DNA from: Rhizobium cauense
Lineage (GTDB): Bacteria > Pseudomonadota > Alphaproteobacteria > Rhizobiales > Rhizobiaceae
Reading direction: 5' to 3'
DNA length: 64,000 nt
Assembly: GCF_019511525.1 (NCBI RefSeq)
Contig: NZ_JAEUAT010000020.1
Span: 1 to 64,000 of the forward strand
Part shown: one piece after another, positions 26,161 through 36,086 of the stretch
Numbering within the stretch: the first letter of the stretch is position 1
Layout: each line of letters opens with the position of its first letter
The notes under the pieces: generated by a model
The model's database searches: none
Told to the model about the DNA's origin: nothing
Seen by the model: only the letters and a program-made list of their open reading frames with translations
Program-made: the position numbers and the translations under genes

Positions 26161-27846
26161 TTAGCCCATCATCCGTCGACTTTTTTCCATGTCTTTCCTG
26201 TCCGAGGCAGCCTGCTCATGGTAGGCTTTTTCTGCCTCCATGACCTCAGAAAGTTCCGCCTCATCAGCGTCAAGCTCAGCCTGAAGGGCCTCGATCTCCG
26301 CCATCGCCTTACGGCGCCGTTGCCGCAGGATCTCCGCTTTTCGAGCAACCGCTGCCTTACGGTCCACCTCCGCGCGGCGCGCCTTGGCTTCCTCCGAATG
26401 ACGCAGTGACCCGGTTAGGGCTCGCCCGTCACCGATATAGGGCGGAAGCAGCGAGATGCCATCTTCGGCCATGACGAACTCTCGCACCTGATTGGAATGG
26501 GCAGTGCCGCGCGCCTTGAGAAGGTAAAGCTCCCGGTTAAATTCGCCCCCGATCTCGCGGTTCAGGAGCCAGATCCATGCATCCATGAGGGAAGAGAGAC
26601 CGGCGTCGGTCTCGGTCACGCCGGTTTGGGCGTGCATCAAATGCGTAAAGACCGCTGTCGTTCCGTGCGACTTCAAGAAGTCCACCATTCTAAGCAGCAT
26701 CGACTGGACCTCCAAGGTCTCGCCGCTGCCCGTGAAGGCAGAGATCGGGTCGAGGACAACGAGGGAAGGCCTGTAGCGGGCGACCTCGCGAAGCATGACG
26801 GCCAAGTGCATTTCAAGGCTGTAAAAAGTCGGCCGTACGGCCACGAACCGCAAGGCGCCATTGTCAAGCCAAGGCTTTAGATCGATGCCGATCGATCGCA
26901 TGTTACGAACCGTCTGGTCGACCGACTCTTCAAATGAGAAGTAAAGAGCACGTTCACCGGCCCGGCATGCCGCCGAACAAAAGGACGCCGCGAGCGAACT
27001 CTTCCCGGACCCCGCAACACCGCTGATAAGGATGCTGGTGCCACGGTGGAAACCGCCCCCCGCCAACATAGCGTCAAGGTCAACTACGCCCGAAGAGATT
27101 CGCTCTTCGTAAACCTTGTGGTTTAGCCCCAGAGAACTGATGGGCAGCACGCTGAATCCATCCTGGTCAATGAGGAACGGGATCTCGTTGGTCCCGTGAG
27201 CGGTGCCGCGGTATTTGACGATACGCAGGCGGCGGGTCGAAATCTGGTTGTGGACGCGATGATCCAATAAAATGACGCAGTCCGAAACGTATTCTTCCAG
27301 GCCCTGCCTCGTCAGCGAGCCGTCGCCTCGCTCCCCGGTGATGATGGTGGTCACCCCCTTGTCCTTCAGCCAGTCGAACAGGCGTCTAATTTCAGCGCGA
27401 AGAATGGCAGGGTTGGCGAAGGCGGAAAACAAGCTTTCGATTGTGTCAAGGACGACCCGTTTAGCTCCTACCTGGTCAATTGCCAGTTCCAGGCGCAGGA
27501 AGAGGCCTTCAAGATCATAGTCTCCGATCTCCTCCAGTTCCGCTGGGTCAATTGCAATATGTTCGATGCAAAGCTTTCCCTCATCGATCAAAGCTTGCAC
27601 ATCGAAGCCAAGCGAGGCAACGTTGTTGATGATATCGACCGGCCGCTCCTCAAATGTGACAAGAACGCCGGGCTCGTCAAAATCACGTGCGCCGTTGAGA
27701 AGAAACGTTGAGGCAAAAAGCGTCTTGCCGCAGCCGGCCGTTCCGCACACGAGTGTCGGTCGTCCCGTAGGAACGCCTCCTAGAGTAAGCTCGTCGAATC
27801 CTGCGATGCCCGTAGGTGATTTTCTTATTCCACCATCGATTGTCAT
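26161..27846 (-). CDS. kaiC: KaiC
   Basis: 561 residues with CI and CII ATPase domains. Walker A GTAGCGKT (35-42) and GVAGSGKS (276-283); paired catalytic Glu E66/E67 and E306/E307. At the autophosphorylation site the order is T413-D414-A-G-L-S418-S419, which aligns with cyanobacterial T426-D427 and S431/T432, so phosphorylatable residues are kept (Ser in place of Thr432). The last 75 residues form a highly charged coiled coil (EILRQRRRKAMAEIEALQAE and following) in place of the A-loop tail that KaiA binds. ATG at 27846 is chosen; an earlier ATG at 27888 is less likely. Co-transcribed with kaiB and an HWE kinase. Confidence 0.94.
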   Translation of the reverse strand: MTIDGGIRKSPTGIAGFDELTLGGVPTGRPTLVCGTAGCGKTLFASTFLLNGARDFDEPGVLVTFEERPVDIINNVASLGFDVQALIDEGKLCIEHIAIDPAELEEIGDYDLEGLFLRLELAIDQVGAKRVVLDTIESLFSAFANPAILRAEIRRLFDWLKDKGVTTIITGERGDGSLTRQGLEEYVSDCVILLDHRVHNQISTRRLRIVKYRGTAHGTNEIPFLIDQDGFSVLPISSLGLNHKVYEERISSGVVDLDAMLAGGGFHRGTSILISGVAGSGKSSLAASFCSAACRAGERALYFSFEESVDQTVRNMRSIGIDLKPWLDNGALRFVAVRPTFYSLEMHLAVMLREVARYRPSLVVLDPISAFTGSGETLEVQSMLLRMVDFLKSHGTTAVFTHLMHAQTGVTETDAGLSSLMDAWIWLLNREIGGEFNRELYLLKARGTAHSNQVREFVMAEDGISLLPPYIGDGRALTGSLRHSEEAKARRAEVDRKAAVARKAEILRQRRRKAMAEIEALQAELDADEAELSEVMEAEKAYHEQAASDRKDMEKSRRMMG

Positions 27847-27958
27847 AGATAAATTTTCCCTCTCAGGACCGAGGTAGCCCGGCTCCAACCTGTATATGTC
27901 CTAAACAAATCACAGCAGGAGGTGAAGTGCCCTGAAAGCAGCTGGAAATCCTCCTCAT

Positions 27959-29632
27959 CTAGGCGGCAGATGCTCTCAGTCCGGTCGCCCTCTGAATAGC
28001 CTGTTCAAGCTGGTTCTGAGTAAATGGCTTCGTTAATCTAATCAGCTCGCCGGGGCCCTGATTGTCAGGCAGCTCGGCATAGCCCGACGCCAGGATTACC
28101 GGAAGGTCAGGAAACGAAGTTGCGATGATTCGTGACAGCTCCGCACCGGTCATCCCCGGCATTGAATGATCGGTGATGATCACGTCGAAGCTTTGCTCTT
28201 CAGCCAGTAGCTGAAGAGCTTGGGAGGCCGATGTCACATCGCAGGCGGTATGCCCTAGGTCCTCCAGCATTGCCACGGTTCCCATGCTCACCAGCGGATC
28301 ATCATCAACCACAAGTACGGTCAGCGTCTCGCCAGGTCCAACGACCGCTTCCTCTTCGTGACCCACTTTGTCGTTCACGACGTGCTCCCCTGTACCAGTG
28401 TCGACCGGCAGCCACACGGTAACGGAGGTTCCAGTTCCCACCTCGCTCGCCAGTTCGAGCGATCCGCCTGACTGCACGGCAAGTCCCTGCACCATCGACA
28501 GACCAAGTCCCGTTCCCTTCCCAGGACCTTTCGTTGTGAAGAAGGGCTCTGTCGCTTTTGCCAGCGTTTCGGGATCCATACCCCCTCCATTGTCGCTGAT
28601 GCGGATTTTCACAAAGGCGCCCTGCTTTCTTTCATGAATTGGCTCTGCCGCGTTGACACTGAGCTTGATGGTGCCCGCGCCATCCATCGCATCTCGAGCA
28701 TTGACAAACAGGTTCAGTAGCGCCAACTCGAGTTGATTGGCATCAACAAGAATTTTAGGCAGATCCGATGCTACCTCTAGGTGGATGTCGATCCCTTGCC
28801 CGACTGCCTTCGAAAGTAAGTCCTTGATATTTGAAAAGAGCTGGACGAAATCGACGGTTGTCGGCTTGAGCTCCTGGCGGCGCGCGAATGCGAGCAGGCG
28901 CTGCGTCAACGCAGCACCTCGCTCCGCCGCCTGAACGGCGTTCGATAGCAACCGCTCACTGCGTTCATCGTCGGGTAGCCGCTTCTTCAACAGGCTTAGA
29001 CTTCCGAGGATCGCCATGAGGAGATTGTTGAAGTCATGAGCAACGCCTCCGGTTAGCTGACCGATTGAATCAATCTTCCGCGCTTCGAATAATTGCGCAA
29101 GTGCCTCCTCACGCTCACGAGTCCTCTCTTCAATGCGAAGCTCGAGCTCTTCATTCAATTTTCGCAGTTCGGCGGATGATGCCTCAAGCTCCGACGTGCG
29201 CTGGCGCACCCTGTGCTCAAGATCGCTGTTTAGCCGCTCAAGCTCTCTTGTCTTGCGGTAAAGCTCAGTGAAGACGCGGACCTTGGCACGAAGTACTTCG
29301 GGCACGATTGGGACGGAGACATAGTCAACAGCGCCAGCAGCATAACCACGCAACCTGTCGGGTTCCGTCATCATCACTGCGGAGACGAAGATAATGGCAG
29401 TATTCTGGTAGCGGGGATGCTCACGGATCATGCTGACGAGCTCGAACCCGTCCTGCTCCGGCATGCAGACATCGGCCAGAATCACGGCAATGTCGTGTCT
29501 CAGGAGGTGTTCCAGAGCCTCTCTGGCGGATTGGGCTTTGATAAGATTTTCTCCGAGGTCCTCGAGGATGACCTCGTAGCTCAGGAGCTTTGCAGGTTGA
29601 TCGTCCACCAGCAGGATGTTCACGCTGTCCAT
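27959..29632 (-). CDS. Hybrid histidine kinase REC-HK-REC
   Basis: 557 residues, soluble. N-terminal REC (NILLVDDQPAKLLSYEVIL, Asp in VILADVCMPEQDG), long coiled coil (about 125-185), HisKA with H199 in GGVAHDFNNLLMA, HATPase_c (DNGGGMD, GKGTGLGLSMVQG), C-terminal REC (VLVVDDDPLVSMG, Asp in IITDHSMPGMTG). It starts 9 bp after the poly-HAMP kinase gene and ends 112 bp before kaiC. Its kinase and receiver halves resemble those of the kinase at 9703-11724. The two receivers suggest a relay that takes phosphate from the giant kinase. Confidence 0.93.
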   Translation of the reverse strand: MDSVNILLVDDQPAKLLSYEVILEDLGENLIKAQSAREALEHLLRHDIAVILADVCMPEQDGFELVSMIREHPRYQNTAIIFVSAVMMTEPDRLRGYAAGAVDYVSVPIVPEVLRAKVRVFTELYRKTRELERLNSDLEHRVRQRTSELEASSAELRKLNEELELRIEERTREREEALAQLFEARKIDSIGQLTGGVAHDFNNLLMAILGSLSLLKKRLPDDERSERLLSNAVQAAERGAALTQRLLAFARRQELKPTTVDFVQLFSNIKDLLSKAVGQGIDIHLEVASDLPKILVDANQLELALLNLFVNARDAMDGAGTIKLSVNAAEPIHERKQGAFVKIRISDNGGGMDPETLAKATEPFFTTKGPGKGTGLGLSMVQGLAVQSGGSLELASEVGTGTSVTVWLPVDTGTGEHVVNDKVGHEEEAVVGPGETLTVLVVDDDPLVSMGTVAMLEDLGHTACDVTSASQALQLLAEEQSFDVIITDHSMPGMTGAELSRIIATSFPDLPVILASGYAELPDNQGPGELIRLTKPFTQNQLEQAIQRATGLRASAA

Positions 29633-29641
29633 TTTCGCCTC

Positions 29642-32600
29642 CTACCGGTGCAGCCACATGCGCAACGCAGACAGCAACTGCTCGGTATTGACCGGCTTTG
29701 CGAGATAATCGGAAGCCCCCGCTTCGAGGCATTTCTCGCGGTCGCCCTTCATGGCTTTTGCCGTAAGAGCAAGGATCGGCAGCCTTTGGAATCGGGGCTG
29801 AGCTCGAATGGCCGCCGTTGTCTCGTACCCATCCATTCCTGGCATCATTATATCCATGAGGACAAGCGCAACCGTCTCATTCTTTTCTAGAACCTCGAGC
29901 GCTTCACTTCCGGTCGTTGCCGTGAAGACCCTCATGCCGCGCCTCTCCAGCACACTGCTGAGCGCGAAGATGTTGCGAGCATCATCATCAACGAGGAGGA
30001 CCACTTCGCCCACAAGATCTTCGTCCGACGTATGTAGATCGGCTAACATCTTCTGCTTTTCCGGGGGCAGCTCAGCGACTACGCGATGCAGAAAAAGTGC
30101 CGTCTCGTCCAGCAGTCGCTCCGGCGATTCCACACCCTTGACGACGACGCTGCGGGCCATGCTATGCAGGCGGCTGTCGTCCTCTGGCGATAATTCCCTA
30201 CCCGTGAAAACGACGACCGGCACTTCTCCGATGTCAATGTCATCACGAATCTGTTCAAGCACCTCGAAACCGGACATGTCTGGCAAGGTCAGGTCGAGGA
30301 CGACACAGTCCGCGGGCTCGCGTTTCAAGGCGGCAAGGGCCTCGCTGCCAGACCCGACGGTTTCGATATCGATATCTTCGTGCCCAAGGAGTGACATGAC
30401 GCTGACACGCTCTGCCTCATTGTCTTCGACGACAAGCAGACGTCTGCGACGCGAAAGCGCGTATGTCTTCAATCGAGAAAGGGCCTCGCCCAGCCCGTCC
30501 GAGTCGGTTGGCTTGCTGAGGAAACCAAAAGCACCCCTCGTCAGGCCGTGCTGGCGATCATCGTCCAAGCTAATGATCTGCACCGGGATATGACGCGTGG
30601 CCACGTTCTGCTTGAGTTGGCTGAGCACGCTCCAACCAAGCATGTCCGGCAGAAAGATATCCAGCGATATCGCCGTCGGAAGATAATCTTGCGCCAGCGT
30701 GAGCGCGTCACTACCGCGCTGAGCGACTATGACCTTGAAGCCCCGATCATGCGCAAGATCCATGAGCACACGTGCATAATGAGGATCATCTTCTACGACG
30801 AGGAGAACCATCTCACCCGCAACGACCTCATCGCGGTCGTCAATGAGCTTCTCGATCGGCTTGTTACCATGCCGATTTGTTGCAATTTCGGAAAGCTGAA
30901 TCACATTGCTTTGTTCGGCTGTTATCCTCGACCCGCTAGCCCCGCCATACGAGAGCGGCAAGAATAGAGTAAACGCGCTCCCTGACCCTGGGCTGCTACG
31001 AAGCTGAATCTCCCCTCCAAGAAGGTTCGCAAGTTCGCGGCTGATCGCTAGCCCAAGTCCGGTCCCTCCGTACTTGCGGCTTGTTGAGGCATCTGCCTGC
31101 TGGAACGCTTCGAAGATGATTCGCTGTTTTTCCAGAGCGATTCCGATGCCGCTGTCGGAGACCTCGAAGGCGATCACGGAGGATGCGTTCTGAAGCGATG
31201 GGTGGTCAGCTGACCAACCGCCGGTAACCATTGACACTCCAAGCTTCACGCCGCCTTCGGCAGTGAACTTGAACGCGTTCGATAACAGGTTCTTGAGGAT
31301 CTGCTGCAGTCTCTTAGCATCTGTCATGATGCTGTCCGAGACATCTGCCCCAATCTCGACGGAAAACGACAATCCGCGATTTTCCGCCTCGTGCCTGAAC
31401 GGTCGAGCCATCACGTCAAGGATGTGGGAGATGCGGATCTCTTCGGCATCCACCGAAACCGTGCCAGACTCGATCTTCGATAGATCAAGTATATCGCTGA
31501 TCAGGTTCAAAAGATCAGTGCCGGCACCATGAATAGTCTTTGCAAATTCAACCTGCTTAGTTGACAGGTTGCCCTCAGGATTTTCGCCCAGCTGCTGACC
31601 GAGTATCAGGATTGAGTTGAGCGGTGTGCGCAGCTCGTGCGACATGTTCGCCAGGAACTCAGATTTGTATTTGGACGTCAGGGCAAGTTCCGTCGCCTTT
31701 TCCTCAAGCGCCCGCCTGGCCTGCTCAATTTCTTGGTTCTTCGCCTCCACCTCGAAGTTTCGTTCTTCGAGCTGTTGGGCCTTCTGCTCCAGCTGTTCGT
31801 TGGTCTGTTGTAGTTCGCGCTGCTGTGTCTGGAGCTCGGCGGCAAGCTGCTGCGATTGCTTGAGAAGCCCCTCCGTCTGCATGGTTGCCTCAATGGAATT
31901 CAACACGATCCCGATCGAAGTTGTCAGTTGATCGAGGAATGACAGCTGCAGTTCAGTAAACGAGCCTGCTGAGGCCAGTTCGATGACGGCCTTCACCTGG
32001 CCTTCGAAGTGAACCGGAAGGACAACGGCGCTCCTCGGTAAGGTCGAAAACACGCCAGACGTGATCGGAACGACATTGGAAGGCAGATCGGTGATGACAA
32101 TCGCCCGTGCATCGCTCGCACACTGCCCAACCAGCCCCTGGCCAAATTCAAGACGTTGCGGGTGGGACGTCCCCATTCCTTGCGCATATACAGAAAGCAG
32201 AGAAAGAACGGGGCGCTCCGCATCGACTTCGACTTGATAGATGACGCCTTGGTGCGCGCCCACCAGCGGCGCAAGCTCCGACAGAAGCATCTTGCCGACC
32301 AGGGTTAGGTCGCGCTGCCCCTGAAGCATGTTGGTAAAACGGGCAAGGTTGGTCTTAAGCCAGTTTTGTTCGGTGTTTCGGTCGGTGGTCAGGCGCAAGT
32401 TGTCAATCATCGTGTTGATGTTGTCTTTGAGCTCCGCTACCTCGCCGCGAGCCTCGACTTTGATCGAGCGCGTCAAATCCCCCTTCGTCACAGCCGTTGC
32501 GACCTCAGCAATGGCGCGCACCTGCGTCGTCAAATTTGCGGCAAGAAGATTGACATTGCCCGTCAAGTCCTTCCAGGTCCCCGCGGCGCCCGGAACATTC

Positions 32601-35600
32601 GCCTGCCCACCCAGTCGACCTTCGACACCAACCTCGCGAGCGACACTTGTAACCTGATCGGCAAATGTTGCGAGGGTGTTCGTCATATTGTTGATCGTCT
32701 CGGCCAAGGCCGCTACCTCTCCCTTTGAAGCCACTGTCAGGTTCTGCTTGAGGTCGCCATTTGCAACAGCGGTGACCACCTTGACGATGCCGCGGACCTG
32801 TTCGGTAAGATTGGCGCCCATGACGTTGACGGTGTCGGTAAGGTCTTTCCAGGTCCCAGCCACGCCTGGCACCTGTGCCTGCCCTCCAAGTTTTCCTTCG
32901 GTGCCCACCTCGCGCGCCACGCGTGTCACTTCGCCGGCAAAGGCATTGAGCTGGTCCACCATCGTGTTAATTGTATTCTTAAGTTCGAGGATCTCGCCTT
33001 TTACATCGACGGTGATCTTGCGAGACAGGTCGCCCCGAGCAACTGCGGTCGTGACTTCCGCGATATTGCGAACTTGCGTGGTCAGATTGGCGGCCAGAAG
33101 GTTCACATTGTCGGTCAAATCCTTCCAGGTGCCGGCAACGCCTGGAACGACGGCCTGACCTCCAAGTCGCCCGTCCGTGCCCACCTCGCGAGCCACCCGG
33201 GTCACCTCGCCCGCGAATGAGCGAAGCTGATCAACCATTGTGTTCAGTGTATCCTTGAGCAAGAGAATCTCGCCGCGGACGTCGACGGTGATTTTTCTCG
33301 ACAGGTCGCCATTGGCGATTGCCGTGGCCACTTCGGCGATATTTCGAACCTGAGCTGTGAGGTTTCCTGCCATGGAGTTGACGCTATCGGTGAGATCTTT
33401 CCAGGTGCCGGCAACACCCGATACCTGCGCCTGGCCACCAAGCTTGCCTTCGGTTCCGACTTCACGCGCAACACGCGTCACCTCCCCGGCAAACGCGTTC
33501 AACTGGTCTACCATCGTGTTGATGGTGTTCTTCAACTCAAGGATTTCGCCCTTTACGTCGACCGTGATTTTGCGCGACAGGTCACCGCGAGCAACAGCGG
33601 TGGTCACCTCCGCGATATTGCGCACCTGGCCCGTCAGGTTCGACGCCATGAAGTTGACGTTTTCGGTAAGATCCTTCCACGTTCCGGCAACACCCGGAAC
33701 CTGAGCCTGCCCACCAAGCTTGCCCTCCGTTCCGACTTCACGCGCAACGCGCGTCACCTCCGACGCGAAGCGGTTCAGCTGATCCACCATGGTGTTCAGC
33801 GTCTCCTTGAGTTCTAGAATCTCGCCTGACACCGAAACAGTGATCTTTTTCGACAAATCACCGTTGGCGATTGCTGTCGAGACTTCCGCAATATTGCGAA
33901 CCTGGGCCGTTAGGTTGCCGGCCATCGAATTCACGCTGTCGGTCAGGTCCTTCCAGGTTCCCGCGACACCAAGCACGTTTGCCTGGCCTCCCAGCCTGCC
34001 TTCTGTTCCGACCTCGCGCGCCACGCGCGTAACCTCCCCAGCAAACCCGTTTAGCTGGTCTACCATGGTGTTGAGGGTTTCCTTAAGCTCAAGAATCTCG
34101 CCGGACACTGGGACAGTGATCTTCTTCGACAGGTCGCCCTGAGCAACAGCGGTTGCAACCTCCGCAATATTTCTGACTTGCCCGGTGAGGTTTGAAGCCA
34201 TGGAGTTGACTGAATCCGTCAGATCCTTCCAGGTACCAGCAACATCGCGCACGTTTGCCTGTCCACCTAACCTGCCCTCAGTGCCAACCTCACGGGCAAC
34301 GCGGGTGACTTCCGAGGCGAACGCGTTGAGCTGATCGACCATCGTGTTGATCGTTTCCTTCAGCTCAAGAATTTCGCCCTTCACGTCGACCGTGATCTTT
34401 TTTGACAGATCCCCATTCGCAATGGCTGTGGAGACCTCCGCGATGTTTCGCACCTGGGCGGTGAGGTTGCCTGCCATGGAGTTGACGTTTTCCGTTAGAT
34501 CTTTCCAGGTGCCTGCAGCGCCTCGCACATTGGCCTGTCCGCCTAGGCGACCCTCTGTGCCGACCTCGCGTGCCACGCGCGAGACTTCCGACGCGAACGC
34601 ATTGAGCTGGTCCACCATGGTATTGATCGTTTCTTTCAGTTCAAGAATTTCTCCTGAAACTGTCACCGTGATCTTCTTCGAAAGATCGCCGCTGGCGATG
34701 GCGGTCGACACTTCCGCGATGTTTCGAACCTGGGCAGTCAGATTCGAGGCCATGGAGTTCACGTTGTCCGTCAGGTCCTTCCAGGTCCCGGCAACGCCTG
34801 GAACCTGGGCCTGCCCGCCTAACCGCCCCTCTGTCCCCACTTCACGCGCCACCCGGGTGACTTCACCGGCAAAGCCGTTAAGCTGGTCCACCATCGTGTT
34901 GATCGTCTCTTTCAACTCCAATATTTCGCCCGAGACGTCGACTGTGATCTTGCGAGAAAGGTCTCCACGCGCGACGGCTGTCGTCACCTGGGCGATGTTA
35001 CGCACCTGTGCGGTCAAGTTACCGCACATGGCGTTCACCGAGTCCGTCAGGTCTTTCCAGGTCCCCGCCACACCAGGCACGAGAGCCTGGCCGCCGAGTT
35101 TGCCTTCGGTCCCGACCTCGCGCGCAACACGAGTGACCTCGGAGGCGAAGGAGCGCAGCTGATCAACCATGGTGTTGATCGCCTCCTTCAGCTGAAGAAT
35201 TTCCCCCCGGACATCCACCGTTATTTTCTTCGACAGATCTCCGTTGGCAACCGCGATCGTGACGTCCGCAAGGTTTCGCACCTGAGCCGTCAGGTTGGAG
35301 GCCATGGAATTGACGCTTTCGGTCAAGTCTTTCCAAACGCCTGTAACCTCTGGCACCTGAGCCTGGCCACCAAGTTTACCGTCCGTGCCGACTTCCCGAG
35401 CCACACGGGTCACTTCTGACGTGAAGAGGTTAAGCTGCTTGATCATCGTATTGACGATGCCGGCGGACCTCAGGAATTCGCCCTGAAGCGGGCGACCATC
35501 AACGTCGAGAGGAACTGTCTGAAGCAGGTCCCCCTTTGCCACAGCAGTGATCGTGCGGGTAACGGCGGTGGTGGGCCACAACAGGTCCTCGATCAGTTGG

Positions 35601-35932
35601 TTTATCGATCCCTCCATATCAGCCCAGGAGCCGTCTGGTAGGCCAAGCCGGACCCGGGTCCTGGTTCTTCCCGCCCGTCCGACCAGTTCCCCCACATGGT
35701 CAAGCTGTTGTGCAAGCCGTTGATTTGCAGAAATGATCTCGTTGAGCGCGTCGGCAATCTTTCCTGTGTTGCCCGTGGAGTCCGAGCGCATGCGCACGGA
35801 GAAATCACCCCGGCGAACATTGAGCAGGACGTCGAGCAGTGCTGCGGCTTCCTCTGATGTGACAGGGTCAAGCTGCCGCCCTGCGGCGCCATCTAAAGGA
35901 TTGATCGCACGCTGGTGCTCGCTTGTGGACAC
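29642..35932 (-). CDS. Giant poly-HAMP hybrid histidine kinase with three receivers
   Basis: 2096 residues and no obvious membrane segment. Order: N-terminal HAMP-like part, an array of HAMP units of exactly 92 residues (about 170-1180; VAREVG recurs 11 times), GAF domain (about 1210-1340), coiled coil, HisKA with H1432 in SHELRTPLNSIL, HATPase_c (DSGIGIA, GGTGLGLAIS), then REC1 (from about 1707), REC2 (from about 1830) and REC3 (from about 1976, KPVNTEQLL at its end). The architecture recalls fungal group III (Nik1/Os-1) osmosensing kinases, in which a HAMP stack senses osmotic or cell-integrity signals. It heads the minus-strand block that runs through the hybrid kinase to kaiC-kaiB. Confidence 0.95.
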   Translation of the reverse strand: MSTSEHQRAINPLDGAAGRQLDPVTSEEAAALLDVLLNVRRGDFSVRMRSDSTGNTGKIADALNEIISANQRLAQQLDHVGELVGRAGRTRTRVRLGLPDGSWADMEGSINQLIEDLLWPTTAVTRTITAVAKGDLLQTVPLDVDGRPLQGEFLRSAGIVNTMIKQLNLFTSEVTRVAREVGTDGKLGGQAQVPEVTGVWKDLTESVNSMASNLTAQVRNLADVTIAVANGDLSKKITVDVRGEILQLKEAINTMVDQLRSFASEVTRVAREVGTEGKLGGQALVPGVAGTWKDLTDSVNAMCGNLTAQVRNIAQVTTAVARGDLSRKITVDVSGEILELKETINTMVDQLNGFAGEVTRVAREVGTEGRLGGQAQVPGVAGTWKDLTDNVNSMASNLTAQVRNIAEVSTAIASGDLSKKITVTVSGEILELKETINTMVDQLNAFASEVSRVAREVGTEGRLGGQANVRGAAGTWKDLTENVNSMAGNLTAQVRNIAEVSTAIANGDLSKKITVDVKGEILELKETINTMVDQLNAFASEVTRVAREVGTEGRLGGQANVRDVAGTWKDLTDSVNSMASNLTGQVRNIAEVATAVAQGDLSKKITVPVSGEILELKETLNTMVDQLNGFAGEVTRVAREVGTEGRLGGQANVLGVAGTWKDLTDSVNSMAGNLTAQVRNIAEVSTAIANGDLSKKITVSVSGEILELKETLNTMVDQLNRFASEVTRVAREVGTEGKLGGQAQVPGVAGTWKDLTENVNFMASNLTGQVRNIAEVTTAVARGDLSRKITVDVKGEILELKNTINTMVDQLNAFAGEVTRVAREVGTEGKLGGQAQVSGVAGTWKDLTDSVNSMAGNLTAQVRNIAEVATAIANGDLSRKITVDVRGEILLLKDTLNTMVDQLRSFAGEVTRVAREVGTDGRLGGQAVVPGVAGTWKDLTDNVNLLAANLTTQVRNIAEVTTAVARGDLSRKITVDVKGEILELKNTINTMVDQLNAFAGEVTRVAREVGTEGKLGGQAQVPGVAGTWKDLTDTVNVMGANLTEQVRGIVKVVTAVANGDLKQNLTVASKGEVAALAETINNMTNTLATFADQVTSVAREVGVEGRLGGQANVPGAAGTWKDLTGNVNLLAANLTTQVRAIAEVATAVTKGDLTRSIKVEARGEVAELKDNINTMIDNLRLTTDRNTEQNWLKTNLARFTNMLQGQRDLTLVGKMLLSELAPLVGAHQGVIYQVEVDAERPVLSLLSVYAQGMGTSHPQRLEFGQGLVGQCASDARAIVITDLPSNVVPITSGVFSTLPRSAVVLPVHFEGQVKAVIELASAGSFTELQLSFLDQLTTSIGIVLNSIEATMQTEGLLKQSQQLAAELQTQQRELQQTNEQLEQKAQQLEERNFEVEAKNQEIEQARRALEEKATELALTSKYKSEFLANMSHELRTPLNSILILGQQLGENPEGNLSTKQVEFAKTIHGAGTDLLNLISDILDLSKIESGTVSVDAEEIRISHILDVMARPFRHEAENRGLSFSVEIGADVSDSIMTDAKRLQQILKNLLSNAFKFTAEGGVKLGVSMVTGGWSADHPSLQNASSVIAFEVSDSGIGIALEKQRIIFEAFQQADASTSRKYGGTGLGLAISRELANLLGGEIQLRSSPGSGSAFTLFLPLSYGGASGSRITAEQSNVIQLSEIATNRHGNKPIEKLIDDRDEVVAGEMVLLVVEDDPHYARVLMDLAHDRGFKVIVAQRGSDALTLAQDYLPTAISLDIFLPDMLGWSVLSQLKQNVATRHIPVQIISLDDDRQHGLTRGAFGFLSKPTDSDGLGEALSRLKTYALSRRRRLLVVEDNEAERVSVMSLLGHEDIDIETVGSGSEALAALKREPADCVVLDLTLPDMSGFEVLEQIRDDIDIGEVPVVVFTGRELSPEDDSRLHSMARSVVVKGVESPERLLDETALFLHRVVAELPPEKQKMLADLHTSDEDLVGEVVLLVDDDARNIFALSSVLERRGMRVFTATTGSEALEVLEKNETVALVLMDIMMPGMDGYETTAAIRAQPRFQRLPILALTAKAMKGDREKCLEAGASDYLAKPVNTEQLLSALRMWLHR
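32630..35415 (-). repeat. Eleven-fold 276-bp tandem repeat encoding HAMP units
   Basis: Within the giant kinase gene a 276-bp (92-codon) unit recurs; the VAREVG codons appear 11 times, first near 35,400 and last near 32,635, i.e. ten equal intervals. Units are conserved but not identical, the two ends being most divergent. Confidence 0.9.
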
Positions 35933-36086
35933 GAATAGCCCTCCCCTTGGAACACCGCTTAATTAGAGCGCCAAAGGTGAATATCTACGGGCTCGCCTTA
36001 CTATGCTGCTGCGATTCCACGAAAAAAAGCCTAGTCAGGCCACTTCCGTACGATGACGTACAGACCGGTACGACCCTCGTTAGCTT

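Noticed and set aside
32328..35162. Several plus-strand ORFs opposite the HAMP repeats (up to 272 residues)
   Set aside because: They repeat with the same 276-bp period and are the mirror of the HAMP coding strand.
32630..35415. Tandem repeats as a CRISPR array
   Set aside because: Repeats are 276 bp, contiguous and coding for HAMP units.
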